Positions 36,255 to 38,688 of a DNA stretch of 38,688 bases are shown piece by piece. Positions within the stretch are counted from its first letter, which is position 1, and each line of letters opens with the position of its first letter. This stretch comes from a virus: positions 1 to 38,688 of the IMG/VR virus record IMGVR_UViG_3300044939_000040. One strand, given 5' to 3'. The translations under genes were made by a program, and so were the position numbers. Under the pieces are notes generated by a model, which was given only the letters and a program-made list of their open reading frames with translations, made no database searches and was not told the DNA's origin.

Positions 36255-38081
36255 ATGAACCAGTACACGGTGACGATAGACGGGCGCGAGTACGACGTCG
36301 ACGCTCCCGACCCCAACACGGCTTGGGCGTGGGCGAACAGCTTTCACGTCCAGCAGCAGTCTGCGCGCCAGCAGCAAATTCTGGCCGAGCAGGCCGCTCA
36401 AGCCGAGCGGTTTAAAGCGGACGAGGCGGCCCGTCCGTGGCTCCAGCGAGCCGCGATCAATCTCGGCGCCGGGCTCGACACCGCGTGGCAGGGCGCGAAG
36501 CAGCTCGTCGGGCGCGGGCCGAGTGACGAGGAGCTGCGCGAGCAGCGGGCGTTGAAGTCTCAGGCAGCGGAGAACATGACCGGAGGAGGGCTCCTTCAGG
36601 TCGCCGGAGAAGTGCTGCCGACCCTCTCTGTCCCGGCCGGCGGATTCGTGAAGGGCGCGCAAGCCCTGACCGGCGGCCGAATCCTGAAAAACGCGAGCCT
36701 CGCGAAGAAAGCAATCGCTGATGCGGCTCTCGCCGGCGGCGCGGCAGGCGCTTTACAGCCGACTCTCGACAACGAGTCGAGGGTCGTCAACACCGCGGTC
36801 GGCGCTGCCGGCGGGGCCGCCGTCCCGGCTGCCGTCCAAGGAGCGAAAGTGCTTCGGAGGGCTCTGACTCAGGCTGGCGCGAAAGAGCGCGCCGCCGATC
36901 GCATCCTTCGTGACGTCGGGGAGAAAGAAGCACGCCAAGCGGTCGCCGACATCCAGACCTACTACCCGAAGGGGGCGGAGGACATTCCGCTGTCGACGGC
37001 GGGCGTCACCCAGAACCCGAAGATCGCGGTGCTGGAGCGCGCCAGCCGTGCGCGCGATCCGGCGCAGTGGGCTCAGCTCGACGAGGCGACGAATCGCGCA
37101 GCGTGGGAGAACATCCAACGCGCGACACAGAACGCTGACGAGCTTGACAGGCTGCGTCAGGCACGTAGCGAGAACTGGATGCAGAGGCAGTCCAAGGCTT
37201 CGGCTGCCGTGCGCCCGACGAAATTCGCGAAGGAGCTGGAGGGCTTCTACAGCAAGATCGAGCAGGCTCTAAAGTCGCCGCCGGGACAGAACCAAATGCG
37301 CCCCGTGCTGCTTGAGATCAAGCGGCAGCTCGACGAACTTGGCCCGGAAATTACTCCGGAGCACCTGATGACCCTTCGCGCAAACATGCAGGGCGCGATC
37401 AAGGGCACGCCGGACAACGTCTTCGCCACAGCCCCGCGCACCGACCCCTACTACATCAGCCTGAAGCAGGAGCTTGATCGCATCCTGAACGACGTGACTG
37501 GCGGGAAGTGGCAGAAGGTCGTCGAGGGCTACGCGAAGGACAGCGTGCCGGTTCAGGCCGCGAAGTCGGCGAAAGGCATCCGCGAGACGTTCGAGACGCC
37601 GGAGGGTGTTCTGCGGACCGGCGACATCGGCGGGGTTCCGCGCGTCACGGAGGCTCGCCTACGTCAGGCTCTCGCGTCGAAAGGCGAGAGCAAATTCGGT
37701 GACGCGTTGACGCCGGAGAGCCGCCAGCGTCTCACGGCGACGCTGGAAGCGTTGAACCGTCAGAACATCACGCAACGAGTGAAGAACGCAGGCACCGGCG
37801 GCGGAGGGTCGAACACGTTGATGGACACAGCCGCCCTTCTCGCGCGCCGCCAGATGCCGGCGTCGGGGGTCATCGAGAGGCTGTGGAACGTCGCCGTGAA
37901 GCGCGGAGACGAGATGTTGCAGCAGGAGATCGATCTACTGCTTCGCGACCCAGAGGCGTTCAGAGCCAGTATCGTGAAAGCTCTGGAGGCCGGGCAGCCT
38001 CTTCCGAGAGCGAAGGCCGAAATTCTCGCAGCACTCCAGCGCGCACCCGGCGTATCGCTGCCTGCGCTGACAAACGAATGA
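36255..38081 (+). CDS. Large ejection/pilot-type protein
   Basis: 608 aa. Opens with Y-T-V-T-I-D-G-R-E-Y-D-V-D-A-P, an N-terminal fold common in podovirus ejection proteins, then a membrane-active Gly/Ala-rich part (about 100-200: A-A-L-A-G-G-A-A-G-A-L, A-A-G-G-A-A-V-P-A-A-V) and a long helical body with R-R-Q-M-P-A-S-G-V-I-E-R-L. It is the third of a run of three proteins that would assemble a trans-envelope channel on infection, as P22 gp7/16/20 do. No lytic transglycosylase motif is seen. Confidence 0.65.
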   Translation: MNQYTVTIDGREYDVDAPDPNTAWAWANSFHVQQQSARQQQILAEQAAQAERFKADEAARPWLQRAAINLGAGLDTAWQGAKQLVGRGPSDEELREQRALKSQAAENMTGGGLLQVAGEVLPTLSVPAGGFVKGAQALTGGRILKNASLAKKAIADAALAGGAAGALQPTLDNESRVVNTAVGAAGGAAVPAAVQGAKVLRRALTQAGAKERAADRILRDVGEKEARQAVADIQTYYPKGAEDIPLSTAGVTQNPKIAVLERASRARDPAQWAQLDEATNRAAWENIQRATQNADELDRLRQARSENWMQRQSKASAAVRPTKFAKELEGFYSKIEQALKSPPGQNQMRPVLLEIKRQLDELGPEITPEHLMTLRANMQGAIKGTPDNVFATAPRTDPYYISLKQELDRILNDVTGGKWQKVVEGYAKDSVPVQAAKSAKGIRETFETPEGVLRTGDIGGVPRVTEARLRQALASKGESKFGDALTPESRQRLTATLEALNRQNITQRVKNAGTGGGGSNTLMDTAALLARRQMPASGVIERLWNVAVKRGDEMLQQEIDLLLRDPEAFRASIVKALEAGQPLPRAKAEILAALQRAPGVSLPALTNE

Positions 38082-38159
38082 GCACAGCGAGAGACATGAC
38101 CACCAACAGAAGGATCGGCCGCATCAGGCCGGCATAGAAAGCGTCCATAGGAGTAGGAG

Positions 38160-38688
38160 ATGCCTCGGAACAACGCAGGAGTTTACACCCTCCCGTCTGG
38201 GAACCCGGTGTCCCCCAACACGCTGATTCAGACGTCGTGGGCGAACAACACCCTGAACGACGTCGCTGCGGAGATCACGAACTCGCTCGCGCGTAACGGC
38301 GCAGGCGGGATGACAGGACCTTTCCGCGCCACCGACGGCACGGTGGGCACCCCGTCCATCTCGTTCAACTCGGAGACGGCCAGCGGGCTTTACCGCCCGG
38401 CTGCTGGACAAATTTCGGTCTCGATTCAGGGGGTTCTGCGAGCGACGTTCTCGGCGACGGGTCTGTCAGTTACTGGTGACGTATCGACCACAGGGGCGTT
38501 CTCGGGTAGCGGCGCCAACCTGACGAGCCTGAACGCCTCCAATCTCGCGAGCGGAACGGTTCCGGACGCACGGTTCCCAGCAACCCTGCCGGCAGTCAGC
38601 GGCGCCAACCTGACCAACCTGAACGCCTCCAATCTCGCGAGCGGTACGGTGCCGGATGCGCGATTCCCGGCAACCCTCCCAGCAGTCA
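38160..38688 (+). CDS. Tail fibre, N-terminal part (continues at base 1)
   Basis: ATG at 38160 with GGAGTAGGAG upstream. The N-terminus M-P-R-N-N-A-G-V-Y-T-L-P-S-G-N-P-V is typical of podovirus fibres: a short attachment domain with N-T-L-I-Q-T-S-W-A-N-N-T-L-N-D. A shaft follows with two full 90-nt units from 38508. The frame is open at 38688 and, by base order, continues into codon position 202 (or 112) at the start of the window. Confidence 0.85.
   Translation, partial: MPRNNAGVYTLPSGNPVSPNTLIQTSWANNTLNDVAAEITNSLARNGAGGMTGPFRATDGTVGTPSISFNSETASGLYRPAAGQISVSIQGVLRATFSATGLSVTGDVSTTGAFSGSGANLTSLNASNLASGTVPDARFPATLPAVSGANLTNLNASNLASGTVPDARFPATLPAV
38508..38688 (+). repeat. 90-nt tandem repeats of fibre shaft (end of window)
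   Basis: Units begin at 38508 and 38598, exactly 90 nt apart, and the array is cut at 38688. Bases 38577-38644 equal 1-68, and 38645-38688 equal 159-202; the start copy has 90 nt more. Confidence 0.9.

Noticed and set aside
38078-38137. 19-codon frame starting in an ATGA overlap after the ejection gene
   Set aside because: Too short and basic without features. More likely leader sequence of the fibre gene.
37960-38148. Hydrophobic 62-codon minus-strand frame opposite the ejection gene end
   Set aside because: Has a TM-like start but lies antisense to a good gene, lacks a clear RBS context, and the late region is read from the plus strand.
1-38688. Integrase, CI-type repressor, RNA polymerase, reverse transcriptase, CRISPR array or toxin-antitoxin pair
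   Set aside because: I looked for these in all frames and saw no matching motifs. The only regulator is the RHH protein; the only repeat arrays are coding or the GTAC region.

Overview
The window is the genome, or nearly all of it, of a GC-rich podovirus-type tailed phage (Caudoviricetes). Morphology is inferred from the structural set: large terminase, a 741-residue portal, a proline/glutamine-rich scaffold, a HK97-type major capsid protein, a P22 gp4-like connector, a gp10-like nozzle, three large ejection-type proteins and a fibre. No tape-measure, sheath or tail-tube gene is present. Codon use and C/G-ending third positions suggest a GC-rich Gram-negative (proteobacterial) host, but no host gene is present to confirm this. 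I see no integrase, CI-like repressor, RNA polymerase, tRNA or CRISPR array, so a virulent life style using host sigma70 RNA polymerase is most likely. Both ends of the window lie inside one tail-fibre gene, within a 90-nt tandem repeat. The last 112 nt equal the first 202 nt minus exactly one repeat unit, so the molecule is probably circular or circularly permuted and was cut in the repeat.

Layout. (1) 1-3960, plus strand: end of the fibre, a small virion-type gene, then a lysis cassette (single-TM coiled-coil protein, 3-TM-type holin, M15 endopeptidase), an HEIGH metalloprotease and a calcineurin-like phosphoesterase. (2) 3940-13471, minus strand: a tightly packed early/replication operon read leftwards from about 13.5 kb. 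In order of transcription it holds a hypothetical gene, a 51-aa membrane protein, a DUF2800 RecB-type nuclease, a DUF2815 ssDNA-binding protein, a MazZ-like dATP/dGTP pyrophosphohydrolase, an HNH nuclease with a helical repeat arm, a 55-aa membrane protein, a family A DNA polymerase with exonuclease, a small unknown, a SprT-like protease, a membrane-anchored HExxH protein, two unknowns, a VRR-NUC nuclease, a SNF2-type helicase and a zinc-ribbon protein. (3) 13.47-13.55 kb: a divergent promoter whose two -10 boxes form one palindrome, next to a gene for a ribbon-helix-helix regulator. (4) 13549-16387, plus strand: the regulator, an HD phosphohydrolase and a primase-polymerase/helicase fusion. 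(5) 16388-16675: a GTAC-rich array of long hairpins, smaller hairpins and a near-consensus sigma70 promoter. (6) 16676-17211: two small genes ending in a terminator whose loop carries an extended -10. (7) 17285-38688, plus strand: packaging, head, connector, nozzle, ejection proteins and fibre.

How the parts fit. The divergent promoter likely sets early expression in both directions. The left operon supplies polymerase, SSB, nucleases and helicase, and the right one supplies primase/helicase and an HD nucleotidase. The HD enzyme and the MazZ-like enzyme resemble the dATP-depleting enzymes of 2-aminoadenine (Z-DNA) phages, but no PurZ gene is present. Late genes would be switched on from about 17.25 kb and continue through packaging, assembly and, across the circular joint, lysis. 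The least explained parts are the GTAC hairpin array, the palindromic divergent promoter, the PurZ-less nucleotide enzymes, the repeat-armed HNH nuclease and two unassigned proteins at 24.5-26.9 kb.
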